This document shows, one piece after another, positions 45,576 to 54,300 of a DNA stretch of 64,000 bases. The notes under the pieces were generated by a model. The model was not told where the DNA came from. It searched no databases and saw nothing but the letters and a program-made list of their open reading frames with translations. The position numbers were made by a program, and so were the translations under genes. Origin of the DNA: Lewinella sp. W8 (lineage in GTDB: Bacteria > Bacteroidota > Bacteroidia > Chitinophagales > Saprospiraceae); contig NZ_SNAQ03000007.1 in the NCBI RefSeq assembly GCF_004375085.3, positions 1 to 64,000 on the forward strand. Reading direction: 5' to 3'. Each line of letters starts with the position of its first letter. Positions within the stretch are counted from its first letter, which is position 1.

Positions 45576-47744
45576 TCACCCCTCAACACCGTACTTCACC
45601 GGCGACTTGGTATTGTAGAAAAAGAAGCTCCAATAGTCAGCCTGTTCTTCGATGGTTTTGGAAATGGGCTTGCCCGCACCGTGCCCGGCATCCGTGGCAA
45701 TGCGAATCAGCACGGGATTCTCTCCTTCGTGAGCCTCCTGCAAACGGGCGGCAAACTTGAAGGAGTGAGCCGGAACCACCCGGTCATCGTGGTCCGCCGT
45801 AGTGACCATCGTGGCGGGGTAGGCCGTGCCGTCCTTGAGGTTGTGCAGCGGAGAATACGCCTTCAGGTAGGGGAACATCTCCGGATCCTCACTGCTACCG
45901 TACTCGGGAATCCAGCCCTTACCCACGGTGAATTTATGGTAGCGGAGCATGTCCATCACGCCCACGGCGGGGAAGGCTACGGCGAAGAGGTCCGGACGCT
46001 GCGTCATGGCGGCCCCGACCAGGAGCCCACCGTTGGAGCCCCCGGCAATGGCCAGCTTCTCCTGGCTCGTATAGCCTTCGGCAATGAGGTATTCTCCGGC
46101 GGCGATGAAGTCGTCAAAGACGTTCTGCTTATTCTTAAGCATCCCGGCCTGGTGCCATTCTTCGCCGTATTCGCCACCACCCCGCAGGTTGGGCATGGCG
46201 TACACCGCGCCGTTTTCCAGCATCGGAATCCGGAAGGTGCTGAAACTGGGGGTGAGACTGATGTTGAAGCCACCGTAACCGTAAAGGTAGGTCGGGTTGT
46301 TGCCGTCCAGCTCCAGTCCCTTTTTGTGGACGATGAACATCGTCACGGGTGTGCCGTCCTTGCTGTTGTAGGTCACCTGCTTCTCCACGAAGTCTTCCGG
46401 ATTGAACTTCAGCGCCGGCTCAAAGAAGGGGCGGCTTTCGCCCGTCTCCACGTCGTATTCGAAGATGGTGCTCGGGTAGGTGAAGCTGGTGAAGACGTAA
46501 AAGAGCTTCTTCTCGTCCTCTTTACCGCCGAATCCACCGGCGCTGCCCAGTCCCGGCAGTTTGATTTCCTTCTTTCCCGAACCGTCGTAATTCATCTGGT
46601 AGTAGCGGTCAGTGGCCTTCTCCAGGTAATTGGCAAAGAGGTATCCTCCGCCGGTGTTGACGCTATTGAGGAGATTGTCTCCTTCGGGAATGATCTCTAC
46701 CCAGTTGTCTTCCTCCGGATTGTCCAGGTTGATTTTTACCAGCCGGTAGTTCGGGGCTCCCACGTCGGTCATGACCCAGAAGTCGTTCCCCTGACTGTGG
46801 ACCACGCTACTCTTCTGGGTGGTTTCCGGGAAGAGCGCGATGGGCTTTTGCTTGGGCAGGTTCTTGCCGTCCAGCGGCAGGTAATACATGGCGTATCCGT
46901 CCGTGCCGGGGGCGGCGTACATCACAAAGTAATCCTCCTCTTCGGTGGTGCCTCCGTAATGGTAGTAGGTCGGGTTTTCCCGGTCTTCGTAAATCAGAAC
47001 GTCCTCACTTTGCGGGGTACCCAGCTTGTGGTAGTAGACGGAGTGCATGAGGTTGTTTCCGGACAACTCCTCGCCCTCGGCGGGGGCGGGGTAGCGGCTG
47101 TAGAAGAAGCCGTCGCCGTACCATCCCGCACCGCCGAATTTTACCCACTCGAGCTCGTCTTCCAGGTCGGTATTGGTGGCCAGGTCACGGACGTAGATCT
47201 TACGCCAGTCCGAACCACCGTCGGAACGACTGTAGGCCATGTAGCGGTTGTCTTTGTCGGCACCCAGCAGTCCGATGCTGGTCGTACCCTCCGGGTTGAT
47301 TTCGTTGGGGTCAATGAAGACCTTTTCTTCACCGTCTTCTCCCTTTTTGTAGTAGTAGACGGATTGGTTCTGCAGCCCGTCATTCTTGCTGAAGATGTAG
47401 TAGTCTCCAACCCGGTTAGGGGCACTCAGGCGGGGGTAGTTGATCAGTTCCGTCATCCGTTCTTCGAAGGCCTGACGGAAGGGAATCTGCTCCAGGTAGC
47501 CAAAGGTGGCCTTATTCTGTTCCTGAACCCAGGCTTTGGTATCTTCGGCGTTGTCGTCCTCCAGCCAGTGGTAGGCGTCGGAGACTTCTTCGCCGTGGTA
47601 GGTGTCGACGTGGTCAACCTTTTTTGTTTCGGGGTAGGTGACGGGGATTTGGGGATAATCCACGGTGGCCATTTCTTCTTGGGGATTTTCTGCGCAGGCG
47701 GTGAAGGCTAACAACAGCGCCAGCAGGGGCAAATGTTTCATCAT
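45576..47744 (-). CDS. Prolyl oligopeptidase (S9A) lipoprotein
   Basis: The 722-residue protein has a lipoprotein signal (MMKHLPLLALLLAFTAC, Cys17), so it is probably periplasmic or outer-membrane anchored. An N-terminal seven-bladed propeller starts VDHVDTYHGEEVSDAYHWLEDD, a typical S9A beginning. The C-terminal alpha/beta-hydrolase has PNLRGGGEYGEEWHQAG, nucleophile Ser in IAGGSNGGLLVG, Asp in TTADHDDRVVPAHSFK and His in DAGHGAGKP. The enzyme cleaves short peptides after proline. No neighbouring peptide transporter is present. Confidence 0.95.
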   Translation of the reverse strand: MMKHLPLLALLLAFTACAENPQEEMATVDYPQIPVTYPETKKVDHVDTYHGEEVSDAYHWLEDDNAEDTKAWVQEQNKATFGYLEQIPFRQAFEERMTELINYPRLSAPNRVGDYYIFSKNDGLQNQSVYYYKKGEDGEEKVFIDPNEINPEGTTSIGLLGADKDNRYMAYSRSDGGSDWRKIYVRDLATNTDLEDELEWVKFGGAGWYGDGFFYSRYPAPAEGEELSGNNLMHSVYYHKLGTPQSEDVLIYEDRENPTYYHYGGTTEEEDYFVMYAAPGTDGYAMYYLPLDGKNLPKQKPIALFPETTQKSSVVHSQGNDFWVMTDVGAPNYRLVKINLDNPEEDNWVEIIPEGDNLLNSVNTGGGYLFANYLEKATDRYYQMNYDGSGKKEIKLPGLGSAGGFGGKEDEKKLFYVFTSFTYPSTIFEYDVETGESRPFFEPALKFNPEDFVEKQVTYNSKDGTPVTMFIVHKKGLELDGNNPTYLYGYGGFNISLTPSFSTFRIPMLENGAVYAMPNLRGGGEYGEEWHQAGMLKNKQNVFDDFIAAGEYLIAEGYTSQEKLAIAGGSNGGLLVGAAMTQRPDLFAVAFPAVGVMDMLRYHKFTVGKGWIPEYGSSEDPEMFPYLKAYSPLHNLKDGTAYPATMVTTADHDDRVVPAHSFKFAARLQEAHEGENPVLIRIATDAGHGAGKPISKTIEEQADYWSFFFYNTKSPVKYGVEG

Positions 47745-48216
47745 TCGGTAAGGCTTTTGTTTTGTCGTGACAAGATACTGAGTTCCGCCGTTTGGAAGCA
47801 GGCGATGAATGGGTCCTTCTACTAATGACCACCAACGTCAGATGATCGGCCAAGTCGCGGAGACCGTTTTACTTATTCGGGTGGGGCGGACGGGAGAGTT
47901 AAGTTTTAAAGGGACCTGGAGGGCCTGTGCGATCAGCCTTTAGGCCACGGTCCCGAGTTTTGCTTCGCTCATTGGGGTTGTTACTTTCAGAGGAAATGCA
48001 ACTACGTGTCCGCCTAGCCAGTCGGATAAGTTTTGGGCAACGGTGTGTGAAGTGAAACGGAATACTCGGCTCAGCCGGTACAGGTGTAGGGGCATGGCCC
48101 GAGTGCCAGCTTATTCCCGGATGGCCGCAGTAGAACTAAGGTAGGCGTGGAGTGGGCAGTAGTCTCGGAACTGCGTATCTTGGATATGGTGTCGCTTAAC
48201 GTTAACTGGGATTAAA
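47745..48216. other. 472-bp intergenic region, nothing clear
   Basis: The region lies between divergent genes. It contains the inverted partner of the 20-bp sequence near 45340 (GGAATACTCGGCTCAGCCGG near 48058). I see no gene, RNA or convincing promoter. Confidence 0.4.
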
Positions 48217-49047
48217 ATGACCGTAAGAAATTTAAAGGATACATCATTTGATGAACTGTTAGCTTGCTTTCTACGGGCATTTGCGGGGTATTACGTAACC
48301 ATGCCAACGGATAAAAATTATTATAAGCAGCGATGGAAGGCCGCAAAAGTCAATTTTAGTCTTTCGTATGGGATGTTCGACGAGGGGGAGATAGTCGGAT
48401 TCATCATCCACGCTGTTGATGTAAGGTTTGGGGTGAAAACGGCATTTAACACCGGGACCGGAGTAATACCGGAATATAGAGGAAGAAGAGTGGTTAAATC
48501 AATTTATGAATATGCCATCAACGATTTGCGTAAGCATGGAATTGAGAAAAGCTCCCTCGAAGTCATTACGAAGAATGAGCACGCTATTCGGGCATACAAG
48601 AGCGTCGGATTCGATATTTGTAAAGAGTACCGGTGCTTTGCGGGCACAATTAGCACAAGCAACAACGCTCAAGTTGAGTTCAGGGAAGTGTCAATGGAGG
48701 ATTGGGGTTGGGAGCAACTGCCTAATCAGAAATTCTATTCCTGGGATTTCCAGAAAGAGACAATCGTAGACGGAAACTACGTTTTTTATCAGGTGCTAAG
48801 TAATAATCAGCCTGAGTCCTATTTTATCATTAATCCGGAAAATAAATATTTAGCACAGTTTGACGTGCTGAATAACAACGAGAATAATTGGAATAGGTTA
48901 TTTGAGGCAATTAAACGGGTGTCTGGCGAAGTGAGGATAATTAATGTGGATAAACGCCTGACGGAAAAACTTGACCATATCCACTTACTGGGATTGAAAA
49001 ATACGGTTAACCAATATGAGATGGAATTGATAATTGCCGGTGTATAA
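48217..49047 (+). CDS. GNAT family N-acetyltransferase
   Basis: The 276-residue protein has a GNAT core in residues 1-140: a beta strand at EGEIVGFIIHA, the acetyl-CoA loop NTGTGVIPEYRGRRVVKSIYEYA (R/Q-x-x-G-x-G/A type) and LEVITKNEHAIRAYKSVGFDICKEY, the common C-terminal motif. The second half has lost the obvious CoA loop and may be a degenerate GNAT domain. The substrate is unknown. The gene is visibly more AT-rich than both neighbours, so it may be a recent acquisition. It is monocistronic. Confidence 0.85.
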   Translation: MTVRNLKDTSFDELLACFLRAFAGYYVTMPTDKNYYKQRWKAAKVNFSLSYGMFDEGEIVGFIIHAVDVRFGVKTAFNTGTGVIPEYRGRRVVKSIYEYAINDLRKHGIEKSSLEVITKNEHAIRAYKSVGFDICKEYRCFAGTISTSNNAQVEFREVSMEDWGWEQLPNQKFYSWDFQKETIVDGNYVFYQVLSNNQPESYFIINPENKYLAQFDVLNNNENNWNRLFEAIKRVSGEVRIINVDKRLTEKLDHIHLLGLKNTVNQYEMELIIAGV

Positions 49048-49157
49048 GTTTCCCCGCAAGAATTACCAGTCAAAATACTCCTACCCAAAATCCTGAAATG
49101 ATTGGTTGGGGAAAATCCATCCACCCCAAACACCGCTTGGGTCACATCATTGCGGAT

Positions 49158-50156
49158 TTATACCTGCACTTCGTTGGTTAAGTCTTTTCCCCCGGAAAAG
49201 GCACTGAGGTTCTCGATGGTCGTCTCGGCGATGTTGCGCAAAGCCGTGTCGGTCAGAAATGCCTGGTGGCTGGTGATCAGTACGTTACGGAAGCTCATCA
49301 GGCGGGCGATGGTGTCGTCCTGCAGGAGGTCTTCGTCACTGTGGTCTTCAAAGAACAGACCATCCTCTTCCTCGTAAACGTCCATCCCGAAGTAGCCGAT
49401 GTGCCCGGTTTTCAGTCCGTCCACCACGGCGGTGGTTTGCACCAGTCCGCCCCGGCCCGTATTGATCAGCATGACGCCCGGCTTCATCTGCCGGATGCGT
49501 TCGGCGTTGATGAGGTAGTGCGTGTCTTCGTTGAGGGGCAACAGCAGAAAGATGACGTCTGCGCGCTGACAGAGGACGTCAATCTCCACGTATTCCAGGC
49601 CGTAATCCTTCGTGAGCGCTTCGTTGGGGTAGGGGTCGGTGCCGAGCAGTTCGCAGCCGAAGCCATGGAGAATCCTGGCCAGAATTCCCCCGATTTTCCC
49701 CGTACCAACGATCCCGGCGGTTTTCCCGTGAACGTCGAAGCCGGTGAGGCCGTCCAGACTGAAGTTCAGGTCCGTAATCCGGTGATGAGCGCGGATTACG
49801 CGGCGGTTCAGGGTCAGCATCATGGTGACGGCAAATTCCGCTACGGCGTAGGGCGAATAGGCCGGAACGCGTACCACCCGGATGCCCAGTTCGTTGGCGG
49901 CCTCCAGGTCGACATTGTTGTAGCCCGCCGACCGCAGCGCGATCAATTTGACCGATTGTTTGGCCAGTTGCTCCAGCGTCGTCCGGCCCACGTCGTCGTT
50001 GGTGAAGACGCTCACCGCCTCACAGTCGGCGGCCAGGGCCGCCGTGCGCTCGTGCAGCTGACTGCGGTGAAAAATCAACTCGTGTTGACCGTCATTGGCG
50101 GCTTCCAGAAACGGACGCTCAAATTGATGGGTACTAAATATCGCTACGCGCATCAT
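49158..50156 (-). CDS. ldhA: D-2-hydroxyacid (D-lactate) dehydrogenase
   Basis: The 332-residue protein is a two-domain NAD-dependent 2-hydroxyacid dehydrogenase. The substrate-domain segment LIALRSAGYNNVDLEAA and the NAD motif GIVGTGKIGGILARIL (Gly-rich loop 151-156) are clear. The catalytic set is Arg in SAGYNNVD context (LRSAGYN), Glu near the GHIGYFGMDVYEEE segment and His in LITSHQAFLT. The phrase DVYEEEDGLFFEDHSDEDLLQDD matches bacterial LdhA closely. It reduces pyruvate to D-lactate in the cytoplasm. An alternative start one codon later (MRVAIFS) is equally possible. No partner gene is nearby. Confidence 0.88.
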   Translation of the reverse strand: MMRVAIFSTHQFERPFLEAANDGQHELIFHRSQLHERTAALAADCEAVSVFTNDDVGRTTLEQLAKQSVKLIALRSAGYNNVDLEAANELGIRVVRVPAYSPYAVAEFAVTMMLTLNRRVIRAHHRITDLNFSLDGLTGFDVHGKTAGIVGTGKIGGILARILHGFGCELLGTDPYPNEALTKDYGLEYVEIDVLCQRADVIFLLLPLNEDTHYLINAERIRQMKPGVMLINTGRGGLVQTTAVVDGLKTGHIGYFGMDVYEEEDGLFFEDHSDEDLLQDDTIARLMSFRNVLITSHQAFLTDTALRNIAETTIENLSAFSGGKDLTNEVQV

Positions 50157-50256
50157 GCAGCTTTTGGGGAGGTGAGGGTGTCTATTTATCGGTCCGGGAA
50201 CTGAACGCTTCGCCCGGCCGCGTTTTACTCACCTCTGTAACACCAAGCCTACTACT

Positions 50257-52461
50257 ATGTTGTTTCGCCCCCTTTGCTCCTTATTGCTCTGCCTGTTGAC
50301 CGCCGTACTGGTCGCCCAAACGGAACCCAACTACGGTTTCGAAACCTTTACGGAGGAGGGTCCGACCGGATGGGAGGTCTTTGGCAGTGAGGCCTACTCC
50401 CACGGCCTGGCTGCGGAAGCCGCCCGCAGCGGAAAGTGTTCCGCTTTCCTGGCCTACGACGGGGATAGCCCGGATTTTAAAGCCTGGGCCTACACCGTTC
50501 CCGCCGAATTTGGCGGAGAGAAAATCAAACTGACCGGCTACCTCAAAACCGAGAACGTCACGGATGGCTTTGCCGGCATCTGGCTCCGCCTGGACCCCGG
50601 CATCGCCTTCGATAACATGAACGACCGGGGCGTTACCGGCACCACCGACTGGCAGCAATTCACCATCGAACTGGACCTGGTGCGGGAAGTCAAGAGCATC
50701 GTTTTTGGGGCGCTGCTGGTTGGTAAGGGGAAAGTCTGGGTGGATGACCTGGAATTGACCATTGACGGCAAGCCCCTGGCCGAAGCACCCGAAAAAGACC
50801 GGTATCCGGCCGAATTGGATAACGCCTTCAGCGAGGGTTCGGAGGTAAACTTCCCGGACCTGAGCATCTCAAACGTCAAGGACCTGGCGCTGCTGACGAA
50901 GGTCTGGGGTTTCCTCAAGTACCACCACCCGGCCATCGGCCGGGGCGAGCACAACTGGGATGCCGACCTGTTTCGGTTTATGCCCGTCTACCTGGAGGCT
51001 ATCGCTAAGGGAAAGCAAACCCGCGACGCCGCCCTGCTGGGCTGGATAACGGGGCTCGGTGAGGTAGCTCCCTGCCGCAACTGTCAACCCGTGCCGGACA
51101 ACGCCTACCTGCGCCCCGATCACGACTGGATGACGAATTCCGGCCTGGACGAAGCACTGGTCGAGAAACTTCAGTACCTCTACCAAAACCGCCATCAGGG
51201 CGCGCACTACTACGTCGGCATGGCGCCCGGTATCGGTAACCCCGACTTCAAGAACGAGCGCCCCTACGCCGAAATGACCTACCCCGATGCGGGCTACCGC
51301 TTCCTGGCGCTGGCGCGCTACTGGAACATGATCCAGTATTTCTTTCCCTACCGCCACCTTATGGACCGCGACTGGGAAAGGGTTCTGGAGGAATACCTTC
51401 CCCGCTTCCTGAACGCGGAAGACGAACTGGCCTACGAAATGGCCGCCGTTGGCGTCATCGCCGAAGTAAAGGATACCCACGCGAATTTGTGGGGTGGGGG
51501 AGACAAAATCCGTGAACACCGGGGAAGCAACTTCTCTGCGGCCCACGTCCGTTTCTTCGAAGACCAGCTGGTGGTAACCGATTTTTACCACCCGGAACGG
51601 GGGGCAGCCTCCGGCCTGAAACTCGGAGACGTCATCACCCACATCAACGGTCAGACCGTGCCCGACATCGTGGCCAACCTCCGTCCCTTTTATCCCGCCT
51701 CCAACCAGCCCACCAGACTGCGGGACATCGCGGCGGATATGCTCCGGTCGTCGGCCAGTAGCCTGGACGTCCGGGTAGACCGTAACGGGGAATACCTCAC
51801 GAAGACGCTCGACCTCTATCCCCGCGACAGCCTGAACATGTTCCGGTGGTACCGCCGGGGGGAGGGCCCCAGTTACCGGATGCTCGAAGACGGTATCGGT
51901 TACGTGACTCTGGCCAGAATCCAGACCGAAGAGGTGCCCAAAATCAAGGAGGCCTTTGCGGAAACCGACGGCATCATCATCGACATTCGTAATTATCCCA
52001 GCGCCTTCATGCCCTTCGCGCTGTCGCCCTGGTTCATCGAGGAAGACACCCCCTTCGCCCGCTTCACCGCCGGGTCGGTGGATCATCCGGGCTTATTCGT
52101 CCTGGGCCCCAACGTTACGATGCCCAAACCGGAGAGTACCTACCGGGGAAAGGTGGTCGTATTGGTCAACGAGCTTTCCCAGAGCCAGGCGGAATACACG
52201 GCCATGTCCTTCCGGGCGGGGCGCGACGTGACCATCGTGGGCAGCACCACGGCCGCGGCCGACGGCAACGTGTCACGTATCCTCCTTCCCGGAGGACTGC
52301 GGACCATGATTTCCGGCATCGGAGTTCATTATCCCAACGGACGGGAAACTCAGCGTATCGGCATCGAGCCCGACATCCTGGTCCGCCCCACCATCGAGGG
52401 GACCCGCGCCGGCCGGGACGAACTACTGGAGCGAGCCCTTCAGGTGATTCGGGGGGAGTAG
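50257..52461 (+). CDS. S41 family (C-terminal processing type) peptidase, secreted
   Basis: The 734-residue protein has a signal peptide (MLFRPLCSLLLCLLTAVLVA). Residues 25-170 form a carbohydrate-binding-like beta-sandwich (NYGFETFTEEGPTGWEVFG). A middle domain follows, containing KVWGFLKYHHPAIGRGEHNW, a segment common in Bacteroidota S41 proteins. A PDZ-like part has GLKLGDVITHINGQTV, and the catalytic domain has DGIIIDIRNYPS and VVLVNELSQSQAEYTAMSF. The Ser in SQAEY is the expected nucleophile. It probably works in the periplasm. Substrate unknown; no operon partner. Confidence 0.88.
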   Translation: MLFRPLCSLLLCLLTAVLVAQTEPNYGFETFTEEGPTGWEVFGSEAYSHGLAAEAARSGKCSAFLAYDGDSPDFKAWAYTVPAEFGGEKIKLTGYLKTENVTDGFAGIWLRLDPGIAFDNMNDRGVTGTTDWQQFTIELDLVREVKSIVFGALLVGKGKVWVDDLELTIDGKPLAEAPEKDRYPAELDNAFSEGSEVNFPDLSISNVKDLALLTKVWGFLKYHHPAIGRGEHNWDADLFRFMPVYLEAIAKGKQTRDAALLGWITGLGEVAPCRNCQPVPDNAYLRPDHDWMTNSGLDEALVEKLQYLYQNRHQGAHYYVGMAPGIGNPDFKNERPYAEMTYPDAGYRFLALARYWNMIQYFFPYRHLMDRDWERVLEEYLPRFLNAEDELAYEMAAVGVIAEVKDTHANLWGGGDKIREHRGSNFSAAHVRFFEDQLVVTDFYHPERGAASGLKLGDVITHINGQTVPDIVANLRPFYPASNQPTRLRDIAADMLRSSASSLDVRVDRNGEYLTKTLDLYPRDSLNMFRWYRRGEGPSYRMLEDGIGYVTLARIQTEEVPKIKEAFAETDGIIIDIRNYPSAFMPFALSPWFIEEDTPFARFTAGSVDHPGLFVLGPNVTMPKPESTYRGKVVVLVNELSQSQAEYTAMSFRAGRDVTIVGSTTAAADGNVSRILLPGGLRTMISGIGVHYPNGRETQRIGIEPDILVRPTIEGTRAGRDELLERALQVIRGE

Positions 52462-52537
52462 GGCAGGATAAGGGAATTTATCCTTTATTTGCTGCCGATT
52501 TGAATCTTTGCATCGCCAGTAATTAAGCAATCACCTA

Positions 52538-53842
52538 ATGCCGCCGAACCCGAGTTCCCCGACCCACTTTTTGCCAGAAATTAACGTCCCTAAATTCTTC
52601 GCCGAAGCTCCTTCCCTTGCCCTGGGTCGATATGGAGGACTTTTAATTGAGTTCGTACTGACCGATGGGGCCGAGGAGGAAAATTTACGGCAACTGACCC
52701 CCGAACAGCGCACGATCTTTTATTTTGATATCATCTGGGGACAGGTCGATAATGGAGGATTCGTTCAGTTATTCGGCAACGGCTACGGGAAGTACTTAAG
52801 TCCGGCGATCGAAGGTTTACGGGCGTTGGGAGAGCCCGATATGGCCGATTTATTCCTGCGGGCCGAAAAAGAATACCGCAAAAACTGGTGGCAATTCCTG
52901 AAGGCAAAACTTCGGGGGTGGAGGGGATGGTTTAATCCCGCGTTTTACGCGGGGCAGGGTGGCCTGGATGCGCTGGATGAGGAGTTTTACCGAACCAAAT
53001 CCGGAACAATTGCGCGCCTGGTTGCTCTCGTCCGAAGCACCGGCTCCCGCTACTTTACCGCCCAAAACGGGCAGACCTATCGGGAAGATACCTCCGGCAC
53101 GCTGGAAGGATTTTATCGTGCGGGGGAACTTCAGTCGCGCGGGACCTTTCATCAGGGGCAGCTCCACGGAACGTACGAAGAGTACTTTTCCGGTGGAGCC
53201 CTGAAGGCGTCCGCCCAATACGAACGGGGGGGCCTGGTGGAAACCAAAATCCAGAACGAGCAAGGGAAACTGACCAAAACCCGCTCGCAAACCGGTGAGC
53301 CTGGGGTATGGCGGGAAGTCAGTTACCGGGAAGACGGAAGTTGTTATTACGGACTTTGCGACCAGGACGGAAATAAGGTTGCCGGTCCGACGGGCGGTCA
53401 GTACCCCAACGGGCAGGTGAGCAGGGAGGGATATCAGGATGAACGAGGGTACAGCGTCGGTGAAGTCAAAGAATATTACCCCGACGGCAAGCCTAAATTA
53501 ATCGGTGAATACATTGGGCGGTTTACACTGGGCGTCCAGCAATTTTGGTTGCCGGGTGGCGAACAAACCCTGAAGGATGGCAACGGATATCGATTGGTCG
53601 AACTTAAACTGAGGGAAGGTGTCGAAGTCCTCCGGGAGGAGTATCAGGACGGCGTGAAGCACGGAGAAGTAAAACGGTCCCGGGAGGGAGTGCCCACCCT
53701 GGTGGAAAACTATCATGCGGGGAAATTGCACGGCCCGCGGAAGCAATTTTATCCCAACGGTAGCCCGAAGCAGATCGCCCACTACGAGCAGGGGCAACTG
53801 GTGTCGAAACAGGATTTCCCCGAAGACTCCGAAGGTGCTTAA
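52538..53842 (+). CDS. DUF4375 (DMP19-like) protein with MORN/YwqK-type repeats
   Basis: The 434-residue protein has no signal peptide. Residues 45-165 fit DUF4375/DMP19: YFDIIWGQVDNGGFVQLFGN, with the typical NGGF motif. DMP19 itself is a DNA-mimic protein, but the wider family is uncharacterised. From about residue 190 there are 20-23-residue repeats such as GTLEGFYRAGELQSRGTFHQG, GTYEEYFSGGALKASAQYE and GPRKQFYPNGSPKQIAHYEQG. These resemble the MORN-2/YwqK repeats seen in toxin-immunity contexts. No toxin gene is adjacent. The combination of the two modules is unusual. Confidence 0.7.
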   Translation: MPPNPSSPTHFLPEINVPKFFAEAPSLALGRYGGLLIEFVLTDGAEEENLRQLTPEQRTIFYFDIIWGQVDNGGFVQLFGNGYGKYLSPAIEGLRALGEPDMADLFLRAEKEYRKNWWQFLKAKLRGWRGWFNPAFYAGQGGLDALDEEFYRTKSGTIARLVALVRSTGSRYFTAQNGQTYREDTSGTLEGFYRAGELQSRGTFHQGQLHGTYEEYFSGGALKASAQYERGGLVETKIQNEQGKLTKTRSQTGEPGVWREVSYREDGSCYYGLCDQDGNKVAGPTGGQYPNGQVSREGYQDERGYSVGEVKEYYPDGKPKLIGEYIGRFTLGVQQFWLPGGEQTLKDGNGYRLVELKLREGVEVLREEYQDGVKHGEVKRSREGVPTLVENYHAGKLHGPRKQFYPNGSPKQIAHYEQGQLVSKQDFPEDSEGA

Positions 53843-53935
53843 GCAGGTCCAAATTCTCTTCTCATGTCCCCCAGTAGCGTAATTTTTAGGGATCGCCGAT
53901 TTTAATACACGGCGACGAAGTCCGGATATAGCACT

Positions 53936-54052
53936 TGGGCGCGGACGCAGGTGCAAAGATTTGCGCAAAAAAGAAACGGGATCCGGGGATTTGTAAAATG
54001 CACCTTTTCCAAAATGCTTTGCCCTAAGTCCAAATGCCACTGCACCTGCGCT
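53936..54052. repeat. Inverted pair of the CGCAGGTGC element in a 458-bp gap
   Basis: TGGGCGCGGACGCAGGTGCA (from 53936) and, inverted, TGCACCTGCGCTCCGGCGCC (to about 54060) flank about 85 bp of unremarkable sequence. The gap 53843-54300 also holds inverted heptamers (ATCCTGA, ATCCTTC, ATCCCGA near 54065-54085). No gene is supported. Confidence 0.55.
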
Positions 54053-54182
54053 CCGGCGCCCTCATCCTGAATCCTTCATCCCGATCAGTCTTCGAACCTG
54101 GGATTGCCGGCAACTGATCGTCCCAACGAACGCTGCGCCCGGTTACACGGTTACTCTCTTCTTTTAAAGTTGGCCTCCCTAC

Positions 54183-54237
54183 TAACGAACTAACAGACTA
54201 ACGAACCAACAGACTAACGCACCAACAGACTAACACC
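54183..54237 (+). repeat. Octamer minisatellite (TAACAGAC)n
   Basis: Seven 8-bp units (TAACGAAC, TAACAGAC, TAACGAAC, CAACAGAC, TAACGCAC, CAACAGAC, TAACACC) end about 63 bp before the next ATG. Confidence 0.8.
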
Positions 54238-54300
54238 CCAACTTCCGCACCTTTACTCCCCCTGATTTGTTCTCCGAAATAAATTCAATTCTATCCCACC

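Noticed and set aside
45681..47711. 676-codon open frame on the plus strand, antisense to the prolyl oligopeptidase gene
   Set aside because: The opposite strand encodes an intact S9A peptidase with signal peptide and catalytic triad; this frame has repetitive Val/Gly-rich content typical of a GC-driven shadow.
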